Source of the DNA: Strongylocentrotus droebachiensis
Lineage: Eukaryota; Echinodermata; Echinoidea; Camarodonta; Strongylocentrotidae
DNA length: 64,000 nucleotides
Assembly (NCBI GenBank): GCA_035222895.1
Contig: JAVYIG010007502.1
Location: 37,212-101,211 of the forward strand
Reading direction: 5' to 3'
A program made the position numbers and the translations under genes. A model generated the notes under the pieces. That model did no database searches, had not been told where the DNA came from, and saw only the letters and a list, made by a program, of their open reading frames with translations. Positions 18,119 to 30,876 of this stretch are shown here, one piece after another; position 1 is the stretch's first letter, and each line of letters starts with the position of its first letter.

Positions 18119-20235
18119 GCGTATATACTGTCATATTGCGCAATGAAAGAGTCATTTGAAGCATTTTTTTTAGTTTTTCATCACATTTGCAAATATCTTT
18201 CTTAAAAAGCATGCTATGGTCTTCTAAGTGGTTTCATTATATTTTGCTTAAACTCTTTTACCTCTTCGCGACATCGGTTTATCTCATTCATCTTCATTGA
18301 TTGCGCAATGTTGAAAACGATTAAATCGGTATCCTAAGTGGTTTCATTATGTTGCGCTTGAGCATCTCTACCTGTTCGCGTCATCGGTTTATGTTTTTTC
18401 ATCTTTATTTATTGCGTAATGTAGAAAAACGATTAAATCGCGTATATACTGTCATATTGCGCAATGAAAGAGTCATTTGAAGCATTTTTTTAGTTTTTCA
18501 TCAAATTTGCAAATATCTTCTTCTTTTTTTTTAAAACATGCTATGGTCTTCTAAGTGGTTTCATTATGTTCTGCTCAAGCTCTTTTACCTCTTCGCGACA
18601 TCGGTTTATCTCTTTCATCTTTATTGATTGCGCAATGTTGAAAACGATTAAATCGCGTATATACTGTCATATTGCGCAATGAAAGAGTCATTTAAAGCAT
18701 TTTTTTAGTTTTTCACCAAATTTGCAAATATCTTTCTTAAAAAGCATGCTATGGTCTTCTAAGTGGTTTCATTATATTCTGCTCAAGCTCTTTTACCTCT
18801 TCGCGAAATCGGTTTATCTCTTTCATTTTCATTGATTGCGCAATGTTGAAAACGATTAAATCGGTATCCTAAGTGGTATCATTATGTTGCGCTTGAGCAT
18901 CTCTACCTGTTCGCGTCATCGGTTTATGTTTTTCATCTTTATTTTTTGCGTAATGTAGAAAAACGATTAAATCGCGTATATACTGTCATATTGCGCAATG
19001 AAAGAGTCATTTGAAGCATTTTTTAAGTTTTTCATCACATTTGCAAATATCTTTCTTAAAAAGCATGCTATTGTCTTCCAAGTGGTTTCATTATATTCTG
19101 CTCAAGCTCTTTTACCTGTTCGCGACATCGGTTTATCTCTTTCATCTTTATTGATTGCGCAATGTTGAAAACGATTAAATCGCGTATATACTGTCATATT
19201 GCGCAATGAAAGAGTCATTTGAAGCATTTTTTTTAGTTTTTCATCACATTTGCAAATATCTTTCTTAAAAAGCATGCTATGGTCTTCTAAGTGGTTTCAT
19301 TATATTCTGCTCAAACTCTTTTACCTCTTCGCGACATCGGTTTATCTCATTCATCTTCATTGTTAGCGCAATGTTGAAAACGATTAAATCGGTATCCTAA
19401 GTGGTATCATTATGTTGCGCTTGAGCATCTCTACCTGTTCGCGTCATCGGTTTATGTTTTTCATCTTTATTTATTGCGTAAAGTAGAAAAACGATTAAAT
19501 CGCGTGTATACTGTCATATTGCGCAATGAAAGAGTCATTTGAAGCATTTTTTTAGTTTTTCATCAAATTTGCAAATATCTTTCTTAAAAAGCATGCTATG
19601 GTCTTCTAAGTGGTTTCATTATGTTCTGCTCAAGCTCTTCTACCTGTTCGCGACATCGGTTTATCTCTTTCATCTTTATTGATTGCGCAATGTTGAAAAC
19701 GATTAAATCGCGTATATACTGTCATATTGCGCAATGAAAGAGTCATTTGAAGTATTTTTTTAGTTTTTCATCACATTTGCAAATATCTTTCTTAAAAAGC
19801 ATGCTATGGTCTTCTAAGTGGTTTCATTATATTCTGCTTAAACTCTTTTACCTCTTCGCGACATCGGTTTATCTCATTCATCTTCATTGTTAGCGCAATG
19901 TTGAAAACGATTAAATCGGTATCCTAAGTGGTATCATTATGTTGCGCTTGAGCATCTCTACCTGTTCGCGTCATCGGTTTATGTTTTTCATCTTTATTTA
20001 TTGCGTAATGTAGAAAAACGATTAAATCGCGTGTATACTGTCATATTGCGCAATGAAAGAGTCATTTGAAGCATTTTTTTAGTTTTTCATCAAATTTGCA
20101 AATATCTTTCTTAAAAGCATGCTATGGTCTTCTAAGTGGTTTCATTATGTTCTGCTCAAGCTCTTCTACCTGTTCGCGACATCGGTTTATCTCTTTCATC
20201 TTTATTGATTGCGCAATGTTGAAAACGATTAAATC
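18119..20235 (+). repeat. l-B4-m-b-B1-c-d-B2-e-f-B2-e
   Basis: l 18119, B4 18328, m 18440, b 18655, B1 18863, c 18974, d 19182, B2 19391, e 19502, f 19710, B2 19918, e 20029. B2 at 19391 has a single T-to-A at 19482. The final e is 207 bp and lacks one A near 20115. Confidence 0.94.
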
Positions 20236-22571
20236 GGTATCCTAAGTGGTATCATTATGTTGCGCTTGAGCATCTCTACCTGTTCGCGTCATCGGTTTAT
20301 GTTTTACATCTTTATTTATTGCGTAATGTATAAAAACGATTAAATCGCGTATATACTGTCATATTGCGCAATGAAAGGGTCATTTGAAGCATTTTTTTAG
20401 TTTTTCATCAAATCTGCAAATATCTTTCTTAAAAAGCATGCTATGGTCTTCTAAGTGGTTTCATTATGTTCTGCTCAAGCTCTTCTACCTGTTCGCGACA
20501 TCGGTTTATCTCTTTCATCTTTATTGATTGCCCAATGTTGAAAACGATTAAATCGCGTATATACTGTCATATTGCGCAATGAAAGAGTCATTTGAAGCAT
20601 TTTTTTAGTTTTTCATCAAATTTGCAAATATTTTTTTTTTTTAAAAAAAACATGCTATGGTCTTCTAAGTGGTTTCATTATGTTCTGCTCAAGCTCTTTT
20701 ACCTGTTGGCGACATCGGTTTATCTCTTTCATCTTCATTGATTGCGCAGTGTTGAAAACGATTAAATCGCGTATATACTGTCATATTGCGCAATGAAAGA
20801 GTCATTTGAAGCATTTTTTTAGTTTTTCATCAAATTTGCAAATATTTTTTTTTTTTTTTAAACATGCTATGGTCTTCTCAGTGGTTTCATTATGTTCTGT
20901 TCAAGCTCTTTTACCTCTTCGCGACATCGGTTTATCTCTTTCATCTTTATTGATTGCGCAATGTTGAAAACGATTAAATCGCGTATATACTGTCATATTG
21001 CGCAATGAAAGAGTCATTTGAAGCATTTTTTTTAGTTTTTCATCACATTTGCAAATATCTTTCTTAAAAAGCATGCTATGGTCTTCTAAGTGGTTTCATT
21101 ATATTTTGCTTAAACTCTTTTACCTCTTCGCGACATCGGTTTATCTCATTCATCTTCATTGATTGCGCAATGTTGAAAACGATTAAATCGGTATCCTAAG
21201 TGGTTTCATTATGTTGCGCTTGAGCATCTCTACCTGTTCGCGTCATCGGTTTATGTTTTTTCATCTTTATTTATTGCGTAATGTAGAAAAACGATTAAAT
21301 CGCGTATATACTGTCATATTGCGCAATGAAAGAGTCATTTGAAGCATTTTTTTAGTTTTTCATCAAATTTGCAAATATCTTCTTCTTTTTTTTTAAAACA
21401 TGCTATGGTCTTCTAAGTGGTTTCATTATGTTCTGCTCAAGCTCTTTTACCTCTTCGCGACATCGGTTTATCTCTTTCATCTTTATTGATTGCGCAATGT
21501 TGAAAACGATTAAATCGCGTATATACTGTCATATTGCGCAATGAAAGAGTCATTTAAAGCATTTTTTTAGTTTTTTCACCAAATTTGCAAATATCTTTCT
21601 TAAAAAGCATGCTATGGTCTTCTAAGTGGTTTCATTATATTCTGCTCAAGCTCTTTTACCTCTTCGCGAAATCGGTTTATCTCTTTCATTTTCATTGATT
21701 GCGCAATGTTGAAAACGATTAAATCGGTATCCTAAGTGGTATCATTATGTTGCGCTTGAGCATCTCTACCTGTTCGCGTCATCGGTTTATGTTTTTCATC
21801 TTTATTTTTGCGTAATGTAGAAAAACGATTAAATCGCGTATATACTGTCATATTGCGCAATGAAAGAGTCATTTGAAGCATTTTTTAAGTTTTTCATCAC
21901 ATTTGCAAATATCTTTCTTAAAAAGCATGCTATTGTCTTCAAGTGGTTTCATTATATTCTGCTCAAGCTCTTTTACCTGTTCGCGACATCGGTTTATCTC
22001 TTTCATCTTTATTGATTGCGCAATGTTGAAAACGATTAAATCGCGTATATACTGTCATATTGCGCAATGAAAGAGTCATTTGAAGCATTTTTTTTTAGTT
22101 TTTCATCACATTTGCAAATATCTTTCTTAAAAAGCATGCTATGGTCTTCTAAGTGGTTTCATTATATTCTGCTCAAACTCTTTTACCTCTTCGCGACATC
22201 GGTTTATCTCATTCATCTTCATTGTTAGCGCAATGTTGAAAACGATTAAATCGGTATCCTAAGTGGTATCATTATGTTGCGCTTGAGCATCTCTACCTGT
22301 TCGCGTCATCGGTTTATGTTTTTCATCTTTATTTATTGCGTAATGTAGAAAAACGATTAAATCGCGTGTATACTGTCATATTGCGCAATGAAAGAGTCAT
22401 TTGAAGCATTTTTTTAGTTTTTCATCAAATTTGCAAATATCTTTCTTAAAAAGCATGCTATGGTCTTCTAAGTGGTTTCATTATGTTCTGCTCAAGCTCT
22501 TCTACCTGTTCGCGACATCGGTTTATCTCTTTCATCTTTATTGATTGCGCAATGTTGAAAACGATTAAATC
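20236..22571 (+). repeat. Second, partial copy of 2,863-bp tandem unit
   Basis: B3 20236, h 20347, i 20555 (T12A8), j 20769, l 20981, B4 21190, m 21302, b 21517, B1 21726, c 21836, d 22043, B2 22253, e 22364. It repeats the order of 17373-19709. B3 follows e directly at 20235/20236, skipping a and g. One-base indels appear from about 21570. Confidence 0.93.
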
Positions 22572-23718
22572 GCGTATATACTGTCATATTGCGCAATGAA
22601 AGAGTCATTTGAAGTATTTTTTTAGTTTTTCATCACATTTGCAAATATCTTTCTTAAAAAGCATGCTATGGTCTTCTAAGTGGTTTCATTATATTCTGCT
22701 TAAGCTCTTTTACCTCTTCGCGACATCGGTTTATCTCTTTCATCTTTATTGATTGCGCAATGTTGAAACGATTAAATCGCGTATATACTGTCATATTGCG
22801 CAATGAAAGAGTCATTTAAGCATTTTTTTAGTTTTTCACCAAATTTGCAAATATCTTTCTTAAAAAGCATGCTATGGTCTTCTAAGTGGTTTCATTATAT
22901 TCTGCTCAAGCTCTTTTACCTCTTCGCGAAATCGGTTTATCTCTTCATTTTCATTGATTGCGCAATGTTGAAAACGATTAAATCGGTATCCTAAGTGGTA
23001 TCATTATGTTGCGCTTGAGCATCTCTACCTGTTCGCGTCATCGGTTTATGTTTTTCATCTTTATTTTTTGCGTAATGTAGAAAAACGATTAAATCGCGTA
23101 TATACTGTCATATTGCGCAATGAAAGAGTCATTTGAAGCATTTTTTAAGTTTTTCATCACATTTGCAAATATCTTTCTTAAAAAGCATGCTATTGTCTTC
23201 CAAGTGGTTTCATTATATTCTGCTCAAGCTCTTTTACCTGTTCGCGACATCGGTTTATCTCTTTCATCTTTATTGATTGCGCAATGTTGAAAACGATTAA
23301 ATCGCGTATATACTGTCATATTGCGCAATGAAAGAGTCATTTGAAGTATTTTTTTAGTTTTTCATCACATTTGCAAATATCTTTCTTAAAAAGCATGCTA
23401 TGGTCTTCTAAGTGGTTTCATTATATTCTGCTCAAGCTCTTTTACCTCTTCGCGACATCGGTTTATCTCTTTCATCTTTATTGATTGCGCAATGTTGAAA
23501 ACGATTAAATCGCGTATATACTGTCATATTGCGCAATGAAAGAGTCATTTGAAGTATTTTTTTAGTTTTTCATCACATTTGCAAATATCTTTCTTAAAAA
23601 GCATGCTATGGTCTTCTAAGTGGTTTCATTATATTCTGCTCAAGCTCTTTACCTCTTCGCGACATCGGTTTATCTCTTTCATCTTCATTGATTGCGCAAT
23701 GTTGAAAACGATTAAATC
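22572..23718 (+). repeat. a-b-B1-c-a2-a with one-base indels
   Basis: An a-like unit with CTGCTTAAGCTC 22572, b 22779, B1 22985, c 23096, a2 23304, a 23512. Lengths of 207, 206 and 207 bp show isolated single-base losses. The reading frames of just over 60 codons at 21873, 22803 and 23549 come from such losses. Confidence 0.92.
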
Positions 23719-26037
23719 GCGTATATACTGTCATATTGCGCAATGAAAGAGTCATTTAAAGCATTTTTTTTAGTTTTTCACCAAATTTGCAAATATCTTT
23801 CTTAAAAAGCATGCTATGGTCTTCTAAGTGGTTTCATTATATTCTGCTCAAGCTCTTTTACCTCTTCGCGAAATCGGTTTATCTCTTTCATTTTCATTGA
23901 TTGCGCAATGTTGAAAACGATTAAATCGGTATCCTAAGTGGTATCATTATGTTGCGCTTGAGCATCTCTACCTGTTCGCGTCATCGGTTTATGTTTTTCA
24001 TCTTTATTTTTTGCGTAATGTAGAAAAACGATTAAATCGCGTATATACTGTCATATTGCGCAATGAAAGAGTCATTTGAAGCATTTTTTAAGTTTTTCAT
24101 CACATTTGCAAATATCTTTCTTAAAAAGCATGCTATTGTCTTCCAAGTGGTTTCATTATATTCTGCTCAAGCTCTTTTACCTGTTCGCGACATCGGTTTA
24201 TCTCTTTCATCTTTATTGATTGCGCAATGTTGAAAACGATTAAATCGCGTATATACTGTCATATTGCGCAATGAAAGAGTCATTTGAAGCATTTTTTTTA
24301 GTTTTTCATCACATTTGCAAATATCTTTCTTAAAAAGCATGCTATGGTCTTCTAAGTGGTTTCATTATATTCTGCTCAAACTCTTTTACCTCTTCGCGAC
24401 ATCGGTTTATCTCATTCATCTTCATTGTTAGCGCAATGTTGAAAACGATTAAATCGGTATCCTAAGTGGTATCATTATGTTGCGCTTGAGCATCTCTACC
24501 TGTTCGCGTCATCGGTTTATGTTTTTCATCTTTATTTATTGCGTAATGTAGAAAAACGATTAAATCGCGTGTATACTGTCATATTGCGCAATGAAAGAGT
24601 CATTTGAAGCATTTTTTTAGTTTTTCATCAAATTTGCAAATATCTTTCTTAAAAAGCATGCTATGGTCTTCTAAGTGGTTTCATTATGTTCTGCTCAAGC
24701 TCTTCTACCTGTTCGCGACATCGGTTTATCTCTTTCATCTTTATTGATTGCGCAATGTTGAAAACGATTAAATCGCGTATATACTGTCATATTGCGCAAT
24801 GAAAGAGTCATTTGAAGTATTTTTTTAGTTTTTCATCACATTTGCAAATATCTTTCTTAAAAAGCATGCTATGGTCTTCTAAGTGGTTTCATTATATTCT
24901 GCTCAAGCTCTTTTACCTCTTCGCGACATCGGTTTATCTCTTTCATCTTCATTGATTGCGCAATGTTGAAAACGATTAAATCGCGTATATACTGTCATAT
25001 TGCGCAATGAAAGAGTCATTTAAAGCATTTTTTTAGTTTTTCACCAAATTTGCAAATATCTTTCTTAAAAAGCATGCTATGGTCTTCTAAGTGGTTTCAT
25101 TATATTCTGCTCAAGCTCTTTTACCTCTTCGCGAAATCGGTTTATCTCTTTCATTTTCATTGATTGCGCAATGTTGAAAACGATTAAATCGGTATCCTAA
25201 GTGGTATCATTATGTTGCGCTTGAGCATCTCTACCTGTTCGCGTCATCGGTTTATGTTTTTCATCTTTATTTTTTGCGTAATGTAGAAAAACGATTAAAT
25301 CGCGTATATACTGTCATATTGCGCAATGAAAGAGTCATTTGAAGCATTTTTAAGTTTTTCATCACATTTGCAAATATCTTTCTTAAAAAGCATGCTATTG
25401 TCTTCCAAGTGGTTTCATTATATTCTGCTCAAGCTCTTTTACCTGTTCGCGACATCGGTTTATCTCTTTCATCTTTATTGATTGCGCAATGTTGAAAACG
25501 ATTAAATCGCGTATATACTGTCATATTGCGCAATGAAAGAGTCATTTGAAGCATTTTTTTTTAGTTTTTCATCACATTTGCAAATATCTTTCTTAAAAAG
25601 CATGCTATGGTCTTCTAAGTGGTTTCATTATATTCTGCTCAAACTCTTTTACCTCTTCGCGACATCGGTTTATCTCATTCATCTTCATTGTTAGCGCAAT
25701 GTTGAAAACGATTAAATCGGTATCCTAAGTGGTATCATTATGTTGCGCTTGAGCATCTCTACCTGTTCGCGTCATCGGTTTATGTTTTTCATCTTTATTT
25801 ATTGCGTAATGTAGAAAAACGATTAAATCGCGTGTATACTGTCATATTGCGCAATGAAAGAGTCATTTGAAGCATTTTTTTAGTTTTTCATCAAATTTGC
25901 AAATATCTTTCTTAAAAAGCATGCTATGGTCTTCTAAGTGGTTTCATTATGTTCTGCTCAAGCTCTTCTACCTGTTCGCGACATCGGTTTATCTCTTTCA
26001 TCTTTATTGATTGCGCAATGTTGAAAACGATTAAATC
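23719..26037 (+). repeat. Second segmental copy begins: two HOR copies
   Basis: b-B1-c-d-B2-e-a at 23719-24982 and b-B1-c-d-B2-e at 24983-26037. It corresponds to 163-2480 at an offset of about 23,556 bp. A few one-base indels occur (b 209 bp, c at 25302 207 bp, d at 25509 210 bp). Confidence 0.95.
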
Positions 26038-28558
26038 GCGTATATACTGTCATATTGCGCAATGAAAGAGTCATTTGAAGTATTTTTTTAGTTTTTCATC
26101 ACATTTGCAAATATCTTTCTTAAAAAGCATGCTATGGTCTTCTAAGTGGTTTCATTATATTCTGCTTAAACTCTTTTACCTCTTCGCGACATCGGTTTAT
26201 CTCATTCATCTTCATTGTTAGCGCAATGTTGAAAACGATTAAATCGGTATCCTAAGTGGTATCATTATGTTGCGCTTGAGCATCTCTACCTGTTCGCGTC
26301 ATCGGTTTATGTTTTTCATCTTTATTTATTGCGTAATGTAGAAAAAACGATTAAATCGCGTGTATACTGTCATATTGCGCAATGAAAGAGTCATTTGAAG
26401 CATTTTTTTAGTTTTTCATCAAATTTGCAAATATCTTTCTTAAAAAGCATGCTATGGTCTTCTAAGTGGTTTCATTATGTTCTGCTCAAGCTCTTCTACC
26501 TGTTCGCGACATCGGTTTATCTCTTTCATCTTTATTGATTGCGCAATGTTGAAAACGATTAAATCGCGTATATACTGTCATATTGCGCAATGAAAGAGTC
26601 ATTTGAAGTATTTTTTTAGTTTTTCATCACATTTGCAAATATCTTTCTTAAAAAGCATGCTATGGTCTTCTAAGTGGTTTCATTATATTCTGCTCAAGCT
26701 CTTTTACCTCTTCGCGACATCGGTTTATCTCTTTCATCTTCATTGATTGCGCAATGTTGAAAACGATTAAATCGCGTATATACTGTTATATTGCGCAATG
26801 AAAGAGTCATTTGAAGCATTTTTTTAGTTTTTCATCACATTTGCAAATATCTTTCTTAAAAAGCATGCTATGGTCTTCTAAGTGGTTTCATTATATTCTG
26901 CTCAAGCTCTTTTACCTCTTCGCGACATCGGTTTATCTCTTTCATCTTCATTGATTGCGCAATGTTGAAAACGATTAAATCGGTATCCTAAGTGGTATCA
27001 TTATGTTGCGCTTGAGCATCTCTACCTGTTCGCGTCATCGGTTTATGTTTTACATCTTTATTTATTGCGTAATGTATAAAAACGATTAAATCGCGTATAT
27101 ACTGTCATATTGCGCAATGAAAGGGTCATTTGAAGCATTTTTTTAGTTTTTCATCAAATTTGCAAATATCTTTCTTAAAAAGCATGCTATGGTCTTCTAA
27201 GTGGTTTCATTATGTTCTGCTCAAGCTCTTCTACCTGTTCGCGACATCGGTTTATCTCTTTCATCTTTATTGATTGCCCAATGTTGAAAACGATTAAATC
27301 GCGTATATACTGTCATATTGCGCAATGAAAGAGTCATTTGAAGCATTTTTTTAGTTTTTCATCAAATTTGCAAATATTTTTTTTTTAAAAAAAAAACATG
27401 CTATGGTCTTCTAAGTGGTTTCATTATGTTCTGCTCAAGCTCTTTTACCTGTTGGCGACATCGGTTTATCTCTTTCATCTTCATTGATTGCGCAGTGTTG
27501 AAAACGATTAAATCGCGTATATACTGTCATATTGCGCAATGAAAGAGTCATTTGAAGCATTTTTTTAGTTTTTCATCAAATTTGCAAATATTTTTTTTTT
27601 TTTTTAAACATGCTATGGTCTTCTAAGTGGTTTCATTATGTTCTGCTCAAGCTCTTCTACCTGTTCGCGACATCGGTTTATCTCTTTCATCTTTATTGAT
27701 TGCCCAATGTTGAAAACGATTAAATCGCGTATATACTGTCATATTGCGCAATGAAAGAGTCATTTGAAGTATTTTTTTAGTTTTTCATCACATTTGCAAA
27801 TATCTTTCTAAAAAAGCATGCTATGGTCTTCTAAGTGGTTTCATTATATTCTGCTCAAGCTCTTTTACCTCTTCGCGACATCGGTTTATCTCTTTCATCT
27901 TCATTGATTGCGCAATGTTGAAAACGATTAAATCGCGTATATACTGTCATATTGCGCAATGAAAGAGTCATTTGAAGCATTTTTTTAGTTTTTCATCACA
28001 TTTGCAAATATCTTTCTTAAAAAGCATGCTATGGTCTTCTAAGTGGTTTCATTATGTTCTGCTCAAGCTCTTCTACCTGTTCGCGACATCGGTTTATCTC
28101 TTTCATCTTTATTGATTGCGCAATGTTGAAAACGATTAAATCGCGTATATACTGTCATATTGCGCAATGAAAGAGTCATTTGAAGTATTTTTTTAGTTTT
28201 TCATCACATTTGCAAATATCTTTCTTAAAAAGCATGCTATGGTCTTCTAAGTGGTTTCATTATATTCTGCTCAAGCTCTTTTACCTCTTCGCGACATCGG
28301 TTTATCTCTTTCATCTTTATTGATTGCGCAATGTTGAAAACGATTAAATCGCGTATATACTGTCATATTGCGCAATGAAAGAGTCATTTGAAGTATTTTT
28401 TTAGTTTTTCATCACATTTGCAAATATCTTTCTTAAAAAGCATGCTATGGTCTTCTAAGTGGTTTCATTATATTCTGCTCAAGCTCTTTTACCTCTTCGC
28501 GACATCGGTTTATCTCTTTCATCTTCATTGATTGCGCAATGTTGAAAACGATTAAATC
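26038..28558 (+). repeat. f-B2-e-a, g-B3-h-i-j/h, a-k-a2-a
   Basis: Corresponds unit for unit to 2481-5000. f 26038, B2 26246 (112 bp, one extra A), e 26358, a 26566, g 26774, B3 26982, h 27093, i 27301 (T10A10 at 27377-27396), j/h 27515, a 27727 (private A at 27810), k 27935, a2 28143, a 28351. Confidence 0.95.
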
Positions 28559-30876
28559 GCGTATATACTGTCATATTGCGCAATGAAAGAGTCATTTAAA
28601 GCATTTTTTTAGTTTTTCACCAAATTTGCAAATATCTTTCTTAAAAAGCATGCTATGGTCTTCTAAGTGGTTTCATTATATTCTGCTCAAGCTCTTTTAC
28701 CTCTTCGCGAAATCGGTTTATCTCTTTCATTTTCATTGATTGCGCAATGTTGAAAACGATTAAATCGGTATCCTAAGTGGTATCATTATGTTGCGCTTGA
28801 GCATCTCTACCTGTTCGCGTCATCGGTTTATGTTTTTCATCTTTATTTTTTGCGTAATGTAGAAAAACGATTAAATCGCGTATATACTGTCATATTGCGC
28901 AATGAAAGAGTCATTTGAAGCATTTTTTAAGTTTTTCATCACATTTGCAAATATCTTTCTTAAAAAGCATGCTATTGTCTTCCAAGTGGTTTCATTATAT
29001 TCTGCTCAAGCTCTTTTACCTGTTCGCGACATCGGTTTATCTCTTTCATCTTTATTGATTGCGCAATGTTGAAAACGATTAAATCGCGTATATACTGTCA
29101 TATTGCGCAATGAAAGAGTCATTTGAAGCATTTTTTTTAGTTTTTCATCACATTTGCAAATATCTTTCTTAAAAAGCATGCTATGGTCTTCTAAGTGGTT
29201 TCATTATATTCTGCTCAAACTCTTTTACCTCTTCGCGACATCGGTTTATCTCATTCATCTTCATTGTTAGCGCAATGTTGAAAACGATTAAATCGGTATC
29301 CTAAGTGGTATCATTATGTTGCGCTTGAGCATCTCTACCTGTTCGCGTCATCGGTTTATGTTTTTCATCTTTATTTATTGCGTAATGTAGAAAAACGATT
29401 AAATCGCGTGTATACTGTCATATTGCGCAATGAAAGAGTCATTTGAAGCATTTTTTTAGTTTTTCATCAAATTTGCAAATATCTTTCTTAAAAAGCATGC
29501 TATGGTCTTCTAAGTGGTTTCATTATGTTCTGCTCAAGCTCTTCTACCTGTTCGCGACATCGGTTTATCTCTTTCATCTTTATTGATTGCGCAATGTTGA
29601 AAACGATTAAATCGCGTATATACTGTCATATTGCGCAATGAAAGAGTCATTTGAAGTATTTTTTTAGTTTTTCATCACATTTGCAAATATCTTTCTTAAA
29701 AAGCATGCTATGGTCTTCTAAGTGGTTTCATTATATTCTGCTCAAGCTCTTTTACCTCTTCGCGACATCGGTTTATCTCTTTCATCTTCATTGATTGCGC
29801 AATGTTGAAAACGATTAAATCGCGTATATACTGTCATATTGCGCAATGAAAGAGTCATTTAAAGCATTTTTTTAGTTTTTCACCAAATTTGCAAATATCT
29901 TTCTTAAAAAGCATGCTATGGTCTTCTAAGTGGTTTCATTATATTCTGCTCAAGCTCTTTTACCTCTTCGCGAAATCGGTTTATCTCTTTCATTTTCATT
30001 GATTGCGCAATGTTGAAAACGATTAAATCGGTATCCTAAGTGGTATCATTATGTTGCGCTTGAGCATCTCTACCTGTTCGCGTCATCGGTTTATGTTTTT
30101 CATCTTTATTTTTTGCGTAATGTAGAAAAACGATTAAATCGCGTATATACTGTCATATTGCGCAATGAAAGAGTCATTTGAAGCATTTTTTAAGTTTTTC
30201 ATCACATTTGCAAATATCTTTCTTAAAAAGCATGCTATTGTCTTCCAAGTGGTTTCATTATATTCTGCTCAAGCTCTTTTACCTGTTCGCGACATCGGTT
30301 TATCTCTTTCATCTTTATTGATTGCGCAATGTTGAAAACGATTAAATCGCGTATATACTGTCATATTGCGCAATGAAAGAGTCATTTGAAGCATTTTTTT
30401 TAGTTTTTCATCACATTTGCAAATATCTTTCTTAAAAAGCATGCTATGGTCTTCTAAGTGGTTTCATTATATTCTGCTCAAACTCTTTTACCTCTTCGCG
30501 ATATCGGTTTATCTCATTCATCTTCATTGTTAGCGCAATGTTGAAAACGATTAAATCGGTATCCTAAGTGGTATCATTATGTTGCGCTTGAGCATCTCTA
30601 CCTGTTCGCGTCATCGGTTTATGTTTTTCATCTTTATTTATTGCGTAATGTAGAAAAACGATTAAATCGCGTGTATACTGTCATATTGCGCAATGAAAGA
30701 GTCATTTGAAGCATTTTTTTAGTTTTTCATCAAATTTGCAAATATCTTTCTTAAAAAGCATGCTATGGTCTTCTAAGTGGTTTCATTATGTTCTGCTCAA
30801 GCTCTTCTACCTGTTCGCGACATCGGTTTATCTCTTTCATCTTTATTGATTGCGCAATGTTGAAAACGATTAAATC
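28559..30876 (+). repeat. Canonical HOR plus truncated HOR
   Basis: b-B1-c-d-B2-e-a at 28559-29821 and b-B1-c-d-B2-e at 29822-30876. The d at 30349 has the private T at 30502. Corresponds to 5001-7318 at an offset of exactly 23,558. Confidence 0.96.

Larger units (their letters stand above)
20110..26350. other. Second, milder zone of one-base indels
   Basis: About a dozen isolated single-base gains or losses, for example near 20115, 21571, 21805, 21937, 22090, 22767, 22817, 22944, 23647, 25351 and 26342. The flanks 1-20.1 kb and 26.4-52.4 kb have almost none outside the T/A tracts. Confidence 0.7.

Noticed and set aside
21873-23746. Three frames of 63-65 codons in c, b and a monomers
   Set aside because: Each coincides with a one-base deletion (near 21937, 22817 and 23647). 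They are shadows of satellite DNA.
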